Source of the DNA: DATGEO01 sp035310015
Lineage (GTDB): Bacteria > Chloroflexota > Dormibacteria > Dormibacterales > Dormibacteraceae
Direction of reading: 5' to 3'
DNA length: 27,882 nucleotides
NCBI GenBank assembly: GCA_035310015.1
Contig: DATGEO010000111.1
Location: 1 to 27,882 of the forward strand
The translations under genes were made by a program, and so were the position numbers. The notes under the pieces are model-generated. The model did no database searches. It saw only the letters and a program-made list of their open reading frames with translations, and was not told the origin of the DNA. Below are positions 1-7,384 of the stretch, one piece after another; within the stretch, counting starts at the first letter, position 1; every line of letters starts with the position of its first letter.

Positions 1-263
1 AGCAGCGCGACCGGCACTGCCGGTGGCCGGGCTGCGACCGCCCGGCGAGCTGGGCCACGCCCCATCACATCGAGCTCTGGAGCCGAGGCGGGCCGACGAA
101 GCTGCCGAACCTCGTCCTGCTCTGCCACTTCCATCACCGCCTGGTGCACGAGGGCGGATGGCAGGTGGTGAGGGCGGGCGAAGAGCTGAGGTTCATACCG
201 CCGGAGCGGCCGGCATTCGTTCCGATGCGCGCACGCGGGCCAGGACGAATGCAAGCGGCCTGA
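1..263 (+). CDS. HNH endonuclease, C-terminal part (13E12/DUF222-type), 5' truncated
   Basis: The reading frame is open from base 3 and stops at TGA 261-263, giving 86 visible residues; the start lies outside the window. The translation carries a treble-clef HNH domain. A first Cys pair (HCRWPGC, visible residues 5-11) is followed by the HH of the motif (PHHIELWSRGG, 20-30), Asn in LPNLVLLC (N36) and a closing CHFHHRLVHEGGW (41-53). This order is typical of the C-terminal nuclease domain of actinobacterial 13E12-repeat/DUF222 proteins, which are metal-dependent DNA endonucleases of unclear biological role. The DUF222 half is not visible, so family membership is inferred from the HNH sequence alone. 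The gene converges on the lipoprotein gene, with 12 bases between the two stops. Confidence 0.85.
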   Translation, partial: QRDRHCRWPGCDRPASWATPHHIELWSRGGPTKLPNLVLLCHFHHRLVHEGGWQVVRAGEELRFIPPERPAFVPMRARGPGRMQAA

Positions 264-275
264 GCGGCGCGTTGT

Positions 276-716
276 TCACATGCACATGTTCGGTATGTCG
301 GCTTCGATCGTGACGCCTGACACGACGGTGACCGACCTGAACGGGAGGACGTTCGAAGGCGGAGGGAACTGCCCCTGAAGAACGTAGTCTCCCGGCCTCA
401 ATACGAATCGATAGAGCTCGTTGGCCTTAACCGTTTCCTTCGCCACGATCGTGGTTGGAAAGAGAGGGGGACCACTCTTCGGCTGAATCGGCTTCCCGGC
501 GAACACGGTCACGGTTCCTGCCGCGTAAGTAGGGAGGTTCGGCGTGAGAGACGGCACGAGCCCAGCACACGGCGCGATCCCGCCGAACACCACTCCGTCG
601 CCGGCGGATCCGGCAACCGGCGGGGGACTCGGCTTGATCGCCACGCTGGAGGAGGTGCAGGCGGCCGCGACCATGAGCATCGTGGCCACGAGCACCATGA
701 CCACTGACCGAGCCAT
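276..716 (-). CDS. Small putative lipoprotein
   Basis: 146 residues. The ATG at 716-714 is chosen because it shares one base with the stop of the upstream phosphotransferase gene (TGATG), which suggests translational coupling. A longer in-frame extension would run back into that gene. The N-terminus (MARSVVMVLVATMLMVAAAC) is a signal peptide ending in a lipobox-like AAAC with Cys20. The -3 residue is Ala rather than the usual Leu/Val, so lipidation is probable, not certain. The mature part is Pro/Gly-rich with alternating beta-like segments such as AGTVTVFAG, YRFVLRPGDYVLQG and VTVVSGVTIEADIP. This resembles a small transthyretin-like or carboxypeptidase-regulatory beta-sandwich, but that is inference. 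Two more Cys residues could form a disulfide. Function unknown; it is the last gene of the minus-strand run. Confidence 0.7.
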   Translation of the reverse strand: MARSVVMVLVATMLMVAAACTSSSVAIKPSPPPVAGSAGDGVVFGGIAPCAGLVPSLTPNLPTYAAGTVTVFAGKPIQPKSGPPLFPTTIVAKETVKANELYRFVLRPGDYVLQGQFPPPSNVLPFRSVTVVSGVTIEADIPNMCM

Positions 717-1612
717 CACTGCCACCCAACGCGCTCCCGCAGCCAGCGTAACGCCACCACGCCCTGAGCCGCCTGAAAGGCGCGGACGGTCGGGATGCCA
801 GGCGGCGGCGGATCGAGAGAGTGGACGCAGAAGTAGCCGGCGAGGCTGCAAACCACCGCGTCGATCGACTCAGGCGGCACGCCACGCAGCTCGAAGCGGC
901 GCATGAAGTCCTCCGGCTCGGGCCCGCCCTGCATCGCGACGCTCGGCGCCATCGCCGCCCAGTCCACCCAGGCCGCGCCGAGCCGTGCCCAGGGCCAGTC
1001 GACGACGTAGACCTCCTCGCCGGCGATCAGGATGTTGTCCGCCCGCGTGTCGAAATGCAGCAGCGTCTCGCCGCCGACGACGTGCGGCGCTCGCGCCTCG
1101 AGCTCGGCGAGGTGCACGAGATGGCGCGATGCCCACGGGTCCAGCCGGTCCTCACCCCGGTCGAGCGCCGCCCGCCAGCCGTTGATCGTCCGCTCGAAAG
1201 CGTGGCGCGCGGTCGCCTCGACCGCGATCGGAGACGGTGTCAGCGCGGCCGACAACCGGCGAAGCGCCGCCACGACTAGAGCGAGGTCGGCCTCCGTCCA
1301 AGGTTCATATGGATGCCGCCCCCCTACGTCGTCGAAGCACAGGGCCACCCAGCCTCTGTGGTCGTACAGCCAACGAAATCGCGGCGTCGGAACAGACGCG
1401 GGAAGGGATGCAGCGATCCGCGCCTCCTGGCGGTAGATATGGTGCGAGTCGGGATTCGCTTCCTCGCTCACCGCCTTCACGAAAGCCCGGCTGCCGTCCC
1501 GCAAGCGCAATCGAGCGGCGACCCCGGGCGAGAAGCCGGCCGGCTGCGTGATCGCTTCTACGACCGGCGACCCAAGGCGCGCCTCGAGTTCGTTGCGAAC
1601 CGCTTCCGGCAT
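716..1612 (-). CDS. APH-family phosphotransferase (aminoglycoside/choline kinase-like fold)
   Basis: 298 residues, close to the usual length for the APH (PF01636) kinase-like family. Visible motifs are FVKAV (K46, the ATP-binding Lys), Glu63 in RQEARI, the catalytic loop LLHFDTRADNILI with H186, D188 and N193, and the metal-binding segment VYVVDWPWA with D205, in the usual order and spacing. The family transfers phosphate from ATP to small hydroxylated substrates. The substrate here cannot be read from sequence, and drug resistance should not be assumed, because most environmental members have no known role. The ATG at 1612 follows the previous gene by 47 bases, and the stop overlaps the lipoprotein start. 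Confidence 0.85.
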   Translation of the reverse strand: MPEAVRNELEARLGSPVVEAITQPAGFSPGVAARLRLRDGSRAFVKAVSEEANPDSHHIYRQEARIAASLPASVPTPRFRWLYDHRGWVALCFDDVGGRHPYEPWTEADLALVVAALRRLSAALTPSPIAVEATARHAFERTINGWRAALDRGEDRLDPWASRHLVHLAELEARAPHVVGGETLLHFDTRADNILIAGEEVYVVDWPWARLGAAWVDWAAMAPSVAMQGGPEPEDFMRRFELRGVPPESIDAVVCSLAGYFCVHSLDPPPPGIPTVRAFQAAQGVVALRWLRERVGWQ

Positions 1613-1659
1613 CTCGGGCCACGGAACCCGCGCGCCCTCAGCCGGCGTGGGCGCGTGGC

Positions 1660-2013
1660 TCAGATCAGCCGGCCGATCGCATCGGTTGGTGGCCGATCTT
1701 TCCGAAACTGCAACGCGGCCGCGGCTCCGCCGGCCAGCAGCGGCATCCGAGGGCGAGCTGGAACAGGCGCACCGGCATCACCTGGCCTGGCCTGGCCGGA
1801 CTCGACGAGCGTCCATCGACTGCTGCGCTGCAAGAACCGCGGAGGCACGCGCCTGAAGCGCCGCGATCCCGCGAGCGCCACCCGGATGCTGCGTTCGTCC
1901 GTGTCCACGTGGGCGCGACGTTTGAGCTCGCGCCGCAGCTGCCGCACCGTCAGCGGCGGGCCACCCCGCATGACCGACCGCAGAAGGAGCTCCAGCTCCT
2001 CCTCCGCGCTCAC
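1660..2013 (-). CDS. Hypothetical small basic protein, possible winged-helix domain
   Basis: 117 residues from GTG 2013-2011, 19 bases after the acyltransferase stop and co-directional with it. I do not recognise a family with certainty. Residues 1-70 look like a compact helical domain: acidic helix EEELELLLRSVMRGG, then LTVRQLRRELKRR, then DERSIRVALAGSRRFRRVP, then an aromatic strand SSRWTLVES. This helix-helix-helix-strand order with a basic recognition-like helix resembles small winged-helix (HARE-HTH-like) domains. Residues 71-117 are Pro/Ala/Arg-rich and probably disordered. Third-position GC bias matches neighbouring genes, and the ORF fills what would otherwise be a 420-base gap. It could be a DNA-binding protein; that is inference only. 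Confidence 0.5.
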   Translation of the reverse strand: MSAEEELELLLRSVMRGGPPLTVRQLRRELKRRAHVDTDERSIRVALAGSRRFRRVPPRFLQRSSRWTLVESGQARPGDAGAPVPARPRMPLLAGGAAAALQFRKDRPPTDAIGRLI

Positions 2014-2032
2014 GATCCAGAGTTTATGCGCG

Positions 2033-3082
2033 CTACACGAACACGCCGCGGCGCAGCTTCAGGTTGTCGTAGATCCCCTGCTGGATGACGTCCCGGACCT
2101 GGTCGGACAGCGCCAGCACCAGGTTCTGGTCGTCGGCCGCGTCGGGCGGATGCTTCTCCACGTGGATCGGCGCGTGGAACTGGATGCGCCAGCGGCTGGG
2201 GAGAGGGATCAGGCCCAGCGGTCCCAGCCACGGCCAGAACGGGGTGACCGGGAAGTACGGCAGGCCGAACATCTTCGCGACCGGCGCGAAGTCTCCCAGC
2301 ATCGGGTAGATCTCTTCGGAGCCCACGACCGACACCGGGACGATGGGCGCGCCCGCGCGGATCGCGGTCGACACGAATCCGCCGCGACCGAAGCGCTGCA
2401 GCTTGTAGCGATCCTGATAGAGCTTGCCCGTTCCGCGGACGCCTTCCGGAAACACGAGCACCAGCTGGTCGCGCTCGAGCAGCCGCCGAGTGTCGTCCGG
2501 GTGCCCGACCGTCTGGCCTGTGCGCCGCAGGAACCACGAGAGTACCGGCATGCCCATGAAGAGGGACGCCACCAGCGCGCGCACGTGGCGCGGCTTCGGG
2601 TGCGTCACGAAGACGGCGGTCTTGATCATCGTGCCGTCCCACGGCAGGACGCCGGCATGGTTCGCCACCAGCATCGCGCGGCCCGCAGCGGGCACGTTCT
2701 CGATGCCGGTCGTCTCGATGCGCCAGTAGTCGCGATAGAGGATCTCGAACAGCGGCAGCAGCGCCTCCGTCCACTCGGGGTCGAACCCGAACTCGTCGAC
2801 CGCGTAGTGCGGCCCGCGCTTCGCGAGCATCTGCTGCCGGTACGCGAACTGGACAAGGGTCATCACGCGGTCCATGTCGATGACCTCGTGGCCTGTCATC
2901 TCGCGCAGCCGCGTCGACAGCGCGCTGAGGCCCTGGATGGCGTACATCGGCGCCTGTCGCTGCAGCCGCCGCACGCGCTTCGGCAGGCGCAGGGCGCGTT
3001 CGCTGACCACCTTCGCGTCCCGGCTCCTCCGCCGGCGCTCGCGCTCGCCCGCCTCGTAGATCGTCGCGACCTCGCGGCTCAT
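2033..3082 (-). CDS. PlsC-type lysophospholipid acyltransferase family protein
   Basis: 349 residues. The ATG at 3082-3080 overlaps the upstream epimerase stop by four bases (ATGA). A longer frame exists but would only read through that gene out of frame. Acyltransferase block I is LVANHAGVLPWDG (N141, H142, D149); the His-Asp spacing is wider than the classical HX4D, as I recall for the TMEM68/Rv0502-like branch. Block III is VFPEGVRGTGK (FPEG 211-214), followed by the hydrophobic APIVPVSVVGSEE. The family transfers acyl chains to glycerolipids or other lipid alcohols at the inner membrane face. The first 40 residues are highly basic. An SDR epimerase-like gene followed by this acyltransferase recalls mycobacterial Rv0501 (galE2)-Rv0502, a pair of unknown exact function. 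Confidence 0.88.
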   Translation of the reverse strand: MSREVATIYEAGERERRRRSRDAKVVSERALRLPKRVRRLQRQAPMYAIQGLSALSTRLREMTGHEVIDMDRVMTLVQFAYRQQMLAKRGPHYAVDEFGFDPEWTEALLPLFEILYRDYWRIETTGIENVPAAGRAMLVANHAGVLPWDGTMIKTAVFVTHPKPRHVRALVASLFMGMPVLSWFLRRTGQTVGHPDDTRRLLERDQLVLVFPEGVRGTGKLYQDRYKLQRFGRGGFVSTAIRAGAPIVPVSVVGSEEIYPMLGDFAPVAKMFGLPYFPVTPFWPWLGPLGLIPLPSRWRIQFHAPIHVEKHPPDAADDQNLVLALSDQVRDVIQQGIYDNLKLRRGVFV

Positions 3083-4143
3083 CGGGTCAGCGCCAGCGGA
3101 CGCGGGCTCGGGCCGTTGCGCTCTCCACGCCGCCTCCGCTGCAGATAGACCTGCAGTTCGTACTCCTGTGGAGGCGAGGGCGACTCGACCGGCTCCTCGG
3201 TCAGGCCTTGCGCGAACGCGTCCATCACCGCCATCGAGCTGAAAGCCGGCCGCCATCCGAACTCGGTGTGCAGGCGGCTGCAGTCGACCACGCATCCGTG
3301 CATCAGCAGCTCGACCAGGTGGGCGGGCAGGTTCACGCCGGTCGTGGAGCGGATCGCGATCCCCGACAGCCACGCTCCCAACGGCGGAAGGATGGGCGCC
3401 TCACGCCCGGCCATGATGCCCAGCGCCTGGCTGAGCAAGATCACTCCGTCGCCCGCGACGTTGAACGGCCCCTCCTGTGTGCCCAGCGCCGCGGCGGCAA
3501 TCGCCTCGGCGGCATCGTCCTCGTGCAGCAGCTGCAGGCGCGGGTCATAGCCCGCGAACGTGGGCACGAGGGGCAGCGACAGGTACCGGCCCAGCGAGGT
3601 CTGGCGGTTCATCCGGAATCCAAGACGCAACCGCGCCACGCGGCACGCGGGATTGCGCACGGCGAAGTCGTGCGCCAGCTGCTCGAGCTCGACCAGGTCG
3701 CGGCTGATGGGCGAACCCACTGGCGCCAGCCCCGCGAATTCCTCGGACAGCAGCGACGGGTAGCCCGCCCGCGCGCCGTAGATGGCCTGGCTCGACTTGA
3801 CCACCAGCCGGCGCACCGGGCTTGACGGGCCCGCGCAGGCCCCCAGCACGTTCATCGTGCCGATCACGTTCGTCTCGTGCGTCGCACGCTCGCCGCGCGG
3901 CGAGTCGACGATCACCGCGAGGTGCACGATGGTGTCGATCTTCAGCTGGCGCACGAGCTTGGCGATGACCGATGAGCGTGTGTCCGCATGGACGAAGTCC
4001 ATGTCCTCGAGCGCAGATACAGGATCGTCGACGTCGCAGCCGAAGAGCCACGGCACCCTGACCGCCAGGCGACGCGCCACCTCGGCGCCGAGGGGGTTGG
4101 AGACGCCCGTGATGAGAACGCGGGAAGGAGTGGCTGGAGGCAT
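3079..4143 (-). CDS. NAD-dependent epimerase/dehydratase-like (extended SDR) protein
   Basis: 354 residues from ATG 4143-4141, 23 bases after the gdhA stop. The start is set by the N-terminal Rossmann strand MPPATPSRVLITGVSNPLG, where residues 11-18 form the TGxxxxxG dinucleotide loop. The acidic DVDD after strand 2 (37-40) favours NAD over NADP. DIVHLA-like IVHLAVIVD (72-80) and NVIGTMNVLGAC (92-103) are typical extended-SDR segments, and SSQAIYG (118-123) supplies the catalytic Ser/Thr region. The usual Tyr-x3-Lys is missing: in SPISRDLVELEQLA the expected positions are I146 and L150. The protein may therefore bind NAD without classical epimerase chemistry, for example as a regulatory or scaffold partner of the adjacent acyltransferase. 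The basic, low-complexity tail (RRRRRGERNG) is probably flexible. Confidence 0.85.
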   Translation of the reverse strand: MPPATPSRVLITGVSNPLGAEVARRLAVRVPWLFGCDVDDPVSALEDMDFVHADTRSSVIAKLVRQLKIDTIVHLAVIVDSPRGERATHETNVIGTMNVLGACAGPSSPVRRLVVKSSQAIYGARAGYPSLLSEEFAGLAPVGSPISRDLVELEQLAHDFAVRNPACRVARLRLGFRMNRQTSLGRYLSLPLVPTFAGYDPRLQLLHEDDAAEAIAAAALGTQEGPFNVAGDGVILLSQALGIMAGREAPILPPLGAWLSGIAIRSTTGVNLPAHLVELLMHGCVVDCSRLHTEFGWRPAFSSMAVMDAFAQGLTEEPVESPSPPQEYELQVYLQRRRRGERNGPSPRPLALTR

Positions 4144-4166
4144 GCGCCTCCGATTATGCGGAGGTC

Positions 4167-5423
4167 TTAGGGATAGATGCCGCGGACGTTCGTGGCGTTG
4201 GCCACCCGCTGCACCGCCAGCGCGTACGCGGCGAGCCGCATGTCGATGTGCCGGTTCACCGACGTGTGGAGGATCTCGTAGAACGCGCGCGTGATCACGT
4301 GGTGCAGCTTGGTGTTGATCTCCTCCTCCTCCCAGAAGAAGGCCTGGAGGTCCTGCACCCACTCGAAGTAGGAGACGATCACGCCGCCGGCGTTGGCGAT
4401 GATGTCGGGCACGACGAAGATCCCGCGCTCGTGCAGGATCGGGTCGGCCTCGGGCGCGACCGCGGCGTTCGCGCCCTCGGTGATGAGGCGCGCGCGGATC
4501 TTGCCGGCGTTGGCCTCGGTGATGGTGTTCTCGATCGCCGCCGGCACCAGCACCGTGACCGGCAGCTCCAGCAGGTCCGCGTTGGATATGCTGTCCGCCT
4601 TCTTGAAGCCGCTCACGCCGCCGCGAACCTTGCGGTGCTCCTCCAGCGCCCCAAGGTCCAGGCCCTTCGGGTTGTAGACGGCGCCCTTCGAGTCCGCGAT
4701 CGCGACGATCGACAGCCCGGCCTCGGCCAGCAGGCGGGCCGCCGACCGCCCCACCTTGCCGTAGCCCTGGATCGCGACCGTCGGCGTCTGATCGTCGACG
4801 TGCAGGTACTTGAGCGCTTCGAGCGTGAGGTAGGTGGCGCCGCGGCCGGGGGCCTCGGTGCGGCCCTCCGAACCGCCCACGTCGACGGGCTTGCCCGTGA
4901 CCGATGCGGTCACCGAGTGCCCGGAGTGCATCGAGATCGTGTCCATGATCCAGGCCATCACCTGGGGGTTGGTGCCCATGTCGGGCGCGGGGATGTCCTT
5001 CTCGGGCCCGATGAGGATCGCGATCTCGGTGGCGTAGCGGCGGGTCAGATGCTCGAGCTCGTTCATCGACAGCTTGGTCGGGTCCACCGCGACGGCGCCT
5101 TTGGAGCCGCCGTACGGGATGCCCACGGCCGCGCACTTCCAGGTCATCAGCATGGCCAGCGCCTTGACCAGCTCGAGGTTCACGTCGGGGTGGTAGCGAA
5201 TGCCGCCCTTGGCCGGGCCGCGGCTGATGTTGTGCTGCACGCGCCAGCCCGTGAACACGCGCACCGAGCCGTCGTCCATGCGCACCGGGAAGTGCACCGT
5301 CAGCTCGCGCTTGACCTCGCGCAGGGAGCGCCGCGTGTCGTCGGAGATGCCGATCACGTCGGCGGCGGCATCGAAACGCCGCTGGGCGGTCTGGTATGCG
5401 GAAACTCGGGTTTCGACCGCCAT
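4167..5423 (-). CDS. gdhA: Glutamate dehydrogenase (Glu/Leu/Phe/Val dehydrogenase family)
   Basis: 418 residues, the usual length for hexameric NAD(P)-glutamate dehydrogenase. It interconverts glutamate with 2-oxoglutarate plus ammonium in the cytoplasm. Motifs: substrate loop RGPAKGGIRYHP (K72), MLMTWKCA (K96), catalytic GIPYGGSKGAV (K108), PAPDMGTNPQVMAWIMD, coenzyme-binding IQGYGKVGRSAARLL, ITEGANAAV and the closing NAGGVIVSYFEWVQD. The spacing and the AP-DMGTNPQVMAW segment fit glutamate rather than leucine dehydrogenase. ATG 5423 is chosen because the family N-terminus begins about ten residues before the first helix; a longer frame continues upstream, antisense to the DUF881 gene, and has no family similarity. 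It heads the minus-strand run. Confidence 0.94.
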   Translation of the reverse strand: MAVETRVSAYQTAQRRFDAAADVIGISDDTRRSLREVKRELTVHFPVRMDDGSVRVFTGWRVQHNISRGPAKGGIRYHPDVNLELVKALAMLMTWKCAAVGIPYGGSKGAVAVDPTKLSMNELEHLTRRYATEIAILIGPEKDIPAPDMGTNPQVMAWIMDTISMHSGHSVTASVTGKPVDVGGSEGRTEAPGRGATYLTLEALKYLHVDDQTPTVAIQGYGKVGRSAARLLAEAGLSIVAIADSKGAVYNPKGLDLGALEEHRKVRGGVSGFKKADSISNADLLELPVTVLVPAAIENTITEANAGKIRARLITEGANAAVAPEADPILHERGIFVVPDIIANAGGVIVSYFEWVQDLQAFFWEEEEINTKLHHVITRAFYEILHTSVNRHIDMRLAAYALAVQRVANATNVRGIYP

Positions 5424-5436
5424 GCTCGGGAAACCC

Positions 5437-5467
5437 ACAATACTCCCGGGACCCCGGACCAATGCAA
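5437..5467 (-). promoter_or_regulatory. Possible gdhA promoter
   Basis: In the 70-base gap between divergent gdhA and the DUF881 gene, the minus strand reads TTGCAT (5467-5462), a 19-base spacer and TATTGT (5442-5437). The gdhA ATG lies 13 bases downstream, implying a leader of about 7 bases. The spacer is longer than ideal and the -10 matches only 4 of 6 consensus bases, so this is a weak call. I see no convincing plus-strand promoter in the same gap. Confidence 0.3.
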
Positions 5468-5493
5468 GAACTTGTGAACAGAGCGCCCCGACA

Positions 5494-6225
5494 ATGACGC
5501 GCATGACGCGAAACCAGCTGGTCACCTCGGCCCTGGTGGCTCTCGTCGCGCTGGCGATCGGCTTCCTGCTGGCCGGCCAGGTCAAGGCCCAGCTGCTGAC
5601 CCCCTCCAACCAGGTCGCCCGCAACCAGGCGCTGATCCGCAGCGTCCAGGACCTCGAGCGCACGAACGACGCCGACCGCCAGCAGATCGCGTCGCTCCGC
5701 GACCAGATCAGCAACCTCGAGGCCGACGCGGCGAGCCGGTCCGACACCACGCGAGCGCTGCAGAACGTCGTCGCCGACCTGCGCCAGCACGCCGGGCTGA
5801 CGCCGATCCACGGCCCTGGGGTGCGGATCGTGCTCACGGGCGGCCCTCCGGCTGACGATCCCACAGGCCAGGCCCGGTACCTGGTCACGTTCCAGGACGT
5901 GCAGGACCTGGTCAACCTGCTCTTCGCGGCGGGGGCGGAGGGCGTCTCGGTCAGCGGCCGCCGCATCACCCCGCTGAGCTCCTTCTCGGGCTCCGAAGGC
6001 GAGGTGGTGATCGACCAGGGTCCTCCGCTGTTCTCGCCGATCGAGGTCGACGCCGTGGGCGACCGGAACCGGATGGACACGGCGCTCCAGGACCCGACCG
6101 CGCTGCCGAGCCTGCGCATCCGCCAGGTCCAGTTCGGAATCGGCGTCGACGTCACCGGTGTGCCGGACATCACGCTGCCCGCCTACGACGCGAGCCTGGA
6201 GATCCCCCATGTCGGTCGGCTCTAG
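5494..6225 (+). CDS. DUF881 family membrane-anchored coiled-coil protein (first of pair)
   Basis: 243 residues from ATG 5494; an alternative in-frame ATG at 5503 would lose three residues (MTR). There is one N-terminal transmembrane helix (about 9-28, SALVALVALAIGFLLAG), then a periplasm-side coiled coil (about 38-90) rich in Gln, Asp, Arg and Leu, then the DUF881 domain (PF05949) beginning at GLTPIHGPGVRIVLTGG and including VQDLVNLLFAAGAEGVSVSGRRI. DUF881 proteins are found in Actinomycetota and Bacillota, often in pairs next to a small basic protein near division genes. Their biochemical role is unknown and YlxW/YlxX are homologues. Here neither the small basic protein nor ftsZ is nearby. 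The 3' end overlaps the second DUF881 gene by 17 bases. Confidence 0.9.
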   Translation: MTRMTRNQLVTSALVALVALAIGFLLAGQVKAQLLTPSNQVARNQALIRSVQDLERTNDADRQQIASLRDQISNLEADAASRSDTTRALQNVVADLRQHAGLTPIHGPGVRIVLTGGPPADDPTGQARYLVTFQDVQDLVNLLFAAGAEGVSVSGRRITPLSSFSGSEGEVVIDQGPPLFSPIEVDAVGDRNRMDTALQDPTALPSLRIRQVQFGIGVDVTGVPDITLPAYDASLEIPHVGRL

Positions 6226-6904
6226 GCGTCCCCGCTCCCGCTCCCGCTCGTCCAGCGGCGCGGTCGCCGTCTGGATCATCGCGCTCCTAATCGCCGTGGT
6301 CGCCACCATCCAGCTGCGCAGCCAGGCGGAGGTCGAGCGCAGCCTTCAGTCGGCGGATCCCGCGACGCTGGCGTTCTCCATCGACCAGCTCCACCGCTCC
6401 AACGACGAGCTGCAGGCGCAGATCGCGACCCTGGAACGGCAGCGCGCCATGCTCCAGGGGGGCGATGGCAGCGCGGTCGACCAGGAGCTCAAGAACGAGG
6501 CCGACCAGCTGCGGATGGTCGAAGGCCTGGTCCCGGTCCACGGCCCCGGCATCGTGCTCACGCTCGACGCGTCAGGACTTACATACATCGACCTCGAGGA
6601 CGCGCTCAACAACCTGGCGGCCGGCGGCGGCGAGGCGATGGCGGTCGACGGCCATCGCGTGGTGCTCGGCGTCGACGTCGAGCAGATCGAGAGCGGAGTC
6701 ACCGTCGACGGCCAGCTCATCACCGTGCCCTGGACGTTCGAGGTCATCGGCGACCCGGCCCGCCTCACCGAGACCGCCGACCTCATGACCCAGCAGCTGC
6801 GCGGTGACCGCCGCGTCCACGTCGCCGCCTATACGGTCGAGCCGGACCTCGTAGTGCGCGGGGTGCTCAGCGAGCGGCCTTTCGTGTACGGGCTGCCGGC
6901 CTAG
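6209..6904 (+). CDS. DUF881 family membrane-anchored coiled-coil protein (second of pair)
   Basis: 231 residues from ATG 6209, preceded by GGAG at 6198-6201 inside the upstream gene, a well-placed ribosome binding site that decides this start. A basic, Ser/Arg-rich cytoplasmic start (SRRPRSRSRSSSG) precedes one membrane helix (about 18-34, VAVWIIALLIAVVATI). A coiled coil follows (about 36-95, containing LHRSNDELQAQIATLERQR), then DUF881 starting at EGLVPVHGPGIVLTLDASG. The HGPG core and the following valine-rich strands match the first protein, so the two arose by duplication and probably work as a heteromeric pair at the membrane. The last 38 bases overlap, tail to tail, with the PhaR-type regulator gene. 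Confidence 0.9.
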   Translation: MSVGSRRPRSRSRSSSGAVAVWIIALLIAVVATIQLRSQAEVERSLQSADPATLAFSIDQLHRSNDELQAQIATLERQRAMLQGGDGSAVDQELKNEADQLRMVEGLVPVHGPGIVLTLDASGLTYIDLEDALNNLAAGGGEAMAVDGHRVVLGVDVEQIESGVTVDGQLITVPWTFEVIGDPARLTETADLMTQQLRGDRRVHVAAYTVEPDLVVRGVLSERPFVYGLPA

Positions 6905-7364
6905 CCCGTCCGTTCGAGCGCTGGATCTCGGCCTGGAGCTTGTCCAGGCGCTCGTTGATGCGGTCTATGTCGTGCCGGCTGGGCAGTCGCAGCTGCCGCA
7001 GCGCGCGCTCGATGGCCTCGTCGACGATCGCCTCGAGGTTGCCGCGCCTGCGCTCCATCTCATTGACCAACTCGCCCGGCATCAGCGTCTTGCGCACGTA
7101 GTCGAGCAGGGCCTGCCCGCGGTCGAGCGCGTCCGCTCCAGCGTCCATCAAGCGCTTCGGCCCGCGGCGCTCCTCGGTCAGGACGATCTGCGAGAGGATC
7201 ACCTGGGTGAGGTCGTGACCGCTGTCGCGATCGACCACCGTGATGTCGTGGCCGCCGCGCACCAGCTGCGCGATTTCGTCGAGCGTGACGTAGCGGCTCG
7301 TGCGCGTGTCGTACAGCTTGCGATTCGCGTACTTCTTGATAAGGTGACGCTCAGGGACAGGCAT
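6867..7364 (-). CDS. phaR: PhaR-type polyhydroxyalkanoate synthesis regulator
   Basis: 165 residues from ATG 7364; a TTG at 7373 would add three residues. Residues 5-64 match the PHB accumulation regulator DNA-binding domain (PF07879), with HLIKKYANRKLYDTRTSRYV, TLDEIAQLVRGGHDITVVD and DLTQVILSQIVLTEE. The family members bind DNA and also sense polyhydroxyalkanoate, repressing phasin and their own genes until polymer appears. The C-terminal half is helical, with a coiled-coil stretch (INERLDKLQAEIQ) and a basic tail (RPAARTRKAAR). The gene is divergent from the phasin/histone-like gene, as regulator and phasin often are. A TAGAAT -10 and an adjoining inverted repeat lie upstream. No phaC synthase is visible in the window, so the link to polymer metabolism is by family. 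Confidence 0.88.
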   Translation of the reverse strand: MPVPERHLIKKYANRKLYDTRTSRYVTLDEIAQLVRGGHDITVVDRDSGHDLTQVILSQIVLTEERRGPKRLMDAGADALDRGQALLDYVRKTLMPGELVNEMERRRGNLEAIVDEAIERALRQLRLPSRHDIDRINERLDKLQAEIQRSNGRARPAARTRKAAR

Positions 7365-7378
7365 TGATCGCAAGGCGG

Positions 7379-7384
7379 ATTCTA
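7379..7384 (-). promoter_or_regulatory. -10 element of phaR (TAGAAT)
   Basis: Reading on the minus strand, TAGAAT fits TANNNT and matches 5 of 6 bases of TATAAT. Its last base lies five bases before the TTG at 7373 and 14 bases before the ATG at 7364, so transcription would begin about at the TTG and the ATG would have a leader of about seven bases. No clear -35 is visible. Confidence 0.45.

Noticed and set aside
716..1612. Antibiotic-resistance call for the APH-family kinase
   Set aside because: Only the kinase fold and catalytic residues are visible. Substrate specificity cannot be inferred, and the metabolic neighbourhood does not suggest a resistance island.
1313..3148. 611-codon plus-strand open frame
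   Set aside because: It runs antisense across three minus-strand genes, including a clear acyltransferase, and its translation is Arg/His-rich without domain signals.
4248..5477. 409-codon plus-strand open frame
   Set aside because: Antisense to glutamate dehydrogenase, whose full set of motifs is on the minus strand.
3079..6309. Single 1076-residue fusion reading through the gdhA region into the epimerase
   Set aside because: The N-terminal two thirds are gdhA in a wrong frame. The epimerase Rossmann start at ATG 4143 defines the real gene.
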